Source: Chryseobacterium gleum
GTDB lineage: Bacteria; Bacteroidota; Bacteroidia; Flavobacteriales; Flavobacteriaceae
Length of the DNA stretch: 44,239 nt
Assembly (NCBI GenBank): GCA_945897915.1
Contig: CAMDGB010000018.1
Location: 1 to 44,239, forward strand
Direction of reading: 5' to 3'
Both the position numbers and the translations under genes were made by a program. Shown one piece after another: positions 42,511 through 44,239 of this stretch; positions within the stretch are counted from its first letter, which is position 1, and every line of letters starts with the position of its first letter. Below the pieces are notes generated by a model. It had not been told where the DNA came from, searched no databases, and saw only the letters and a program-made list of their open reading frames with translations.

Positions 42511-43353
42511 TTATTTAGACCATAATTCAATACTATCTTTGTTTTGTTTAATATAATCTTCATTTTTTTCTGCTGTTGCACCTGCTAAAGATAATTTTGC
42601 AGTTTCGATAGCTCCCTTTTTATCACCTAATTTAAATTGAATTAAAGATTTTAATCTGTAATACCAAAATGGCACTTTCTCGCCTGATAAAGATATGCTT
42701 TGATTTACCCAAAGTAGTGCTTTATTTAAATCTGTATTCGATTGATAATAGTATTGAGCACTAGCGTAATAGTCTTTTGCTGAAGGGCCATTCATAGTGT
42801 CTTCAATAGATTTTAAAACGGTTTTCTGAGTTGGTACTTCAATTTTTATAGAAACCAATGTTTTTTCCCATGATAATTCTAAATTAGCGGCATCCGTTGT
42901 TACATTATTAAATGAAATGGTAAATGTTTCTACTAATCTGTTTAAACTTTCTGGCTTTGCTGATGTTTTTAAAGCTATCTTTTCATCCATCCAATTTTCT
43001 GGTAAACCCCAACTATCAGTATCTTTGTAAAATATAATATCCCACAAATCAGCTTTTGGCGTAGTATATAACGCATATTTACCTTTTGATAATGATTTTC
43101 CATTTATGGTAACATCTTGCGAAAAAGTAACAGTTGTATTTTCATTGGCACCAGTACGCAAATTTTTCCCGTAAGGCACCAATTCACCATAAACGGCTCT
43201 TCCTTTTGCACTTGGTCTGTGATAATCAATACTAATTTGCGTCAAACCAACTGTTTGATCGACCTTAGAGATTGGACTAGCTTGTGGTGTAGCGATCTGT
43301 GCACTTAAAACTCCTGAAATTAGGAATAAACTAAATAAGATGTATTTTTTCAT
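42511..43353 (-). CDS. Exported DUF2911 protein with C-terminal TPR-like repeats
   Basis: The ATG at 43353 (MKKYILFSLFLISGVLSAQ) is taken as the start because it opens a signal peptide; the frame extends 60 residues upstream, but that stretch is random AT-rich sequence holding the likely promoter (-7 TAACTTTG at 43403-43396). The product is 280 residues. The DUF2911 domain spans about 25-175: ISIDYHRPSAKGRAVYG, LVPYGKNLRTGANENT, KGKYALYTTP. A TPR-like helical tail follows (KDYYASAQYYYQSNTDLNKAL, KLGDKKGAIETAKLSL). The role is unknown; the product should be periplasmic. Confidence 0.9.
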   Translation of the reverse strand: MKKYILFSLFLISGVLSAQIATPQASPISKVDQTVGLTQISIDYHRPSAKGRAVYGELVPYGKNLRTGANENTTVTFSQDVTINGKSLSKGKYALYTTPKADLWDIIFYKDTDSWGLPENWMDEKIALKTSAKPESLNRLVETFTISFNNVTTDAANLELSWEKTLVSIKIEVPTQKTVLKSIEDTMNGPSAKDYYASAQYYYQSNTDLNKALLWVNQSISLSGEKVPFWYYRLKSLIQFKLGDKKGAIETAKLSLAGATAEKNEDYIKQNKDSIELWSK

Positions 43354-43493
43354 GACTTTATTTTTTTTGCTAAAATAATATTTTATTTTGTGTTTCAAAG
43401 TTAATATAATGATAAAACTAAAAATGAAATTTTTGTTTATTATTTTATTTGTAAACTTAAACAAATGTATATTTGCAGTAATAAATAAAAAAT

Positions 43494-43958
43494 ATGAAAA
43501 TATACAGATTAGAATCAAAACAGAATTTGCCAATTTCTAAAAAAGAAGCTTGGGTATTTTTATCGTGTCCAAAGAATTTAAAAACTATAACACCTGAATA
43601 CATGAGCTTTGATATATTGAGCGGTGCTGACAGACCTATGTTTGCAGGACAAATTATTCAATATATCGTTACACCTTTGTTAGGGATTAAAACCAAATGG
43701 GTTACAGAAATTACACATGTCGAAGAAGGAGAATATTTCGTTGATGAACAACGTTTTGGACCATACGCATTATGGCATCATAAGCATTTTATTAAAGAAA
43801 TTCCAGGTGGCGTAGAAATGGAAGATATAATCGATTATAAAGTTCCAATGGGAATTTTAGGTCAATTGGTACACCCGTTTATCGTGAAACCGAAATTGGA
43901 TGAAATATTTGAACATAGAAGAAAAAAATTAATAGAAATTTTTGGAGAATTTAAATAA
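43494..43958 (+). CDS. SRPBCC (START/Bet v1-like) ligand-binding protein
   Basis: Encodes 154 residues. NLPISKKEAWVFLSCPKNLK and TPEYMSFDIL at the start, TKWVTEITHVEEGEYFVDEQ, FGPYALWHHKHF and MEDIIDYKVPMGILGQLVHP are typical of the SRPBCC cell-division-inhibitor-like group often found beside photolyase genes. It may bind a small lipophilic ligand or pigment. A -7 element TATATTTG lies at 43468-43475. The photolyase gene starts only one base after its stop, so the two are an operon. Confidence 0.88.
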   Translation: MKIYRLESKQNLPISKKEAWVFLSCPKNLKTITPEYMSFDILSGADRPMFAGQIIQYIVTPLLGIKTKWVTEITHVEEGEYFVDEQRFGPYALWHHKHFIKEIPGGVEMEDIIDYKVPMGILGQLVHPFIVKPKLDEIFEHRRKKLIEIFGEFK

Positions 43959-43959
43959 T

Positions 43960-44239
43960 ATGACAATTTTTTGGTTTAGACGAGATTTACGTTTAGAAGA
44001 TAATACCGCATTTTTTCATGCATTACATGGAAATGACAATGTTTTGCCAATTTTTATTTTTGACGAAAACATTTTGCAACATATAGAAAAAAATGATGCG
44101 CGCGTTACTATTATTCATAATGAACTTGAAAAAATGAATTTAGAGCTTATAAAAATCAACAAGTCTCTAGCAGTTTTTCATGGAAAACCAATTGAAATAT
44201 TAAAAAAACTCATTTTAGAAAATAAAATTGCTAAAGTTT
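43960..44239 (+). CDS. Cryptochrome/photolyase family protein, 5' part (cut by window end)
   Basis: Starts with ATG at 43960: MTIFWFRRDLRLEDNTAFFH, then VLPIFIFDENIL and LAVFHGKPIEILKKL. This is the N-terminal Rossmann-like antenna domain of photolyases, which repair UV-induced pyrimidine dimers with blue light and FAD. About 93 codons are present; the FAD-binding domain is beyond the window. It follows the SRPBCC gene with a one-base gap. Confidence 0.93.
   Translation, partial: MTIFWFRRDLRLEDNTAFFHALHGNDNVLPIFIFDENILQHIEKNDARVTIIHNELEKMNLELIKINKSLAVFHGKPIEILKKLILENKIAKV

Noticed and set aside
42511..43533. Longer 340-residue version of the DUF2911 protein
   Set aside because: The extra 60 residues are AT-rich random-looking sequence that contains the likely promoter; the signal peptide starts at 43353.
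1..44239. CRISPR array, prophage, insertion sequence, restriction or toxin-antitoxin system
   Set aside because: No regularly spaced direct repeats, transposase, integrase, phage structural or defence genes are present; the XRE regulator alone is not evidence of a phage.

Overview
The window looks like chromosomal DNA of a member of the Bacteroidota, most likely the family Flavobacteriaceae. The evidence is the very AT-rich sequence, repeated TAnnTTTG -7 promoter elements (several with TTG 19-20 bases upstream), near absence of Shine-Dalgarno sequences, two secreted proteins with type IX secretion (T9SS) C-terminal sorting domains, and many flavobacterial gene pairs (fused branched-chain E1, DUF3822-rsmD, DUF2520-kdsC-UbiA-maf). 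No prophage, insertion sequence, CRISPR array or defence island is visible.

Layout. 1-4.4 kb: a tight five-gene operon of exported proteins of unknown function. It ends in a strong terminator and is the least explained part of the window. 4.4-5.4 kb: a decay zone with a wrecked OmpA-family gene and a second short coding relic, then tRNA-Val(UAC) and a small DUF4258-like membrane protein, both with clear promoters. 5.5-12 kb: fused E1 dehydrogenase and acetyl-CoA synthetase, facing a two-gene cNMP/CBS/DUF294 sensor plus DnaQ-fold exonuclease unit. 12-14.6 kb: small membrane protein, MscS channel, an unknown protein and a DCC thiol oxidoreductase. 14.7-21.5 kb: T9SS protein, proline dehydrogenase, aroB, then arginine decarboxylase next to a deoxyhypusine-synthase-like gene and an acidic protein. 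21.6-25.6 kb: Lrp regulator, M14 carboxypeptidase, XRE regulator, acyltransferase, SpeE-like protein and a truncated SdpI-like gene. 25.7-36.9 kb: housekeeping genes (kdsB, RecD-like helicase, DUF3822, rsmD, pdxH, rnz, pyrB, pyrR, maf, UbiA, kdsC, DUF2520, yaaA). 36.9-44.2 kb: a large T9SS choice-of-anchor protein, pabA/trpG, Smr protein, cysteine desulfurase, DUF2911 protein, SRPBCC protein and the start of a photolyase gene cut by the window edge.

How genes work together. The first operon carries two paralogous small exported proteins with a conserved EQAKKNAV core (one a lipoprotein), one protein with a possible SH3-like C-terminal module, and two proteins with CsgG/LpoB/FlgT-like features. 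I propose, as inference, an envelope complex built on the same parts list as the Vibrio FlgO/FlgP/FlgT or LpoB/CsgG systems. The acs-DUF294-exonuclease neighbourhood suggests a regulatory module tied to acetate use. The arginine decarboxylase/DHS-like pair points to polyamine synthesis, without a local agmatinase. kdsB and kdsC serve Kdo/LPS synthesis; pyrR and pyrB serve pyrimidines.
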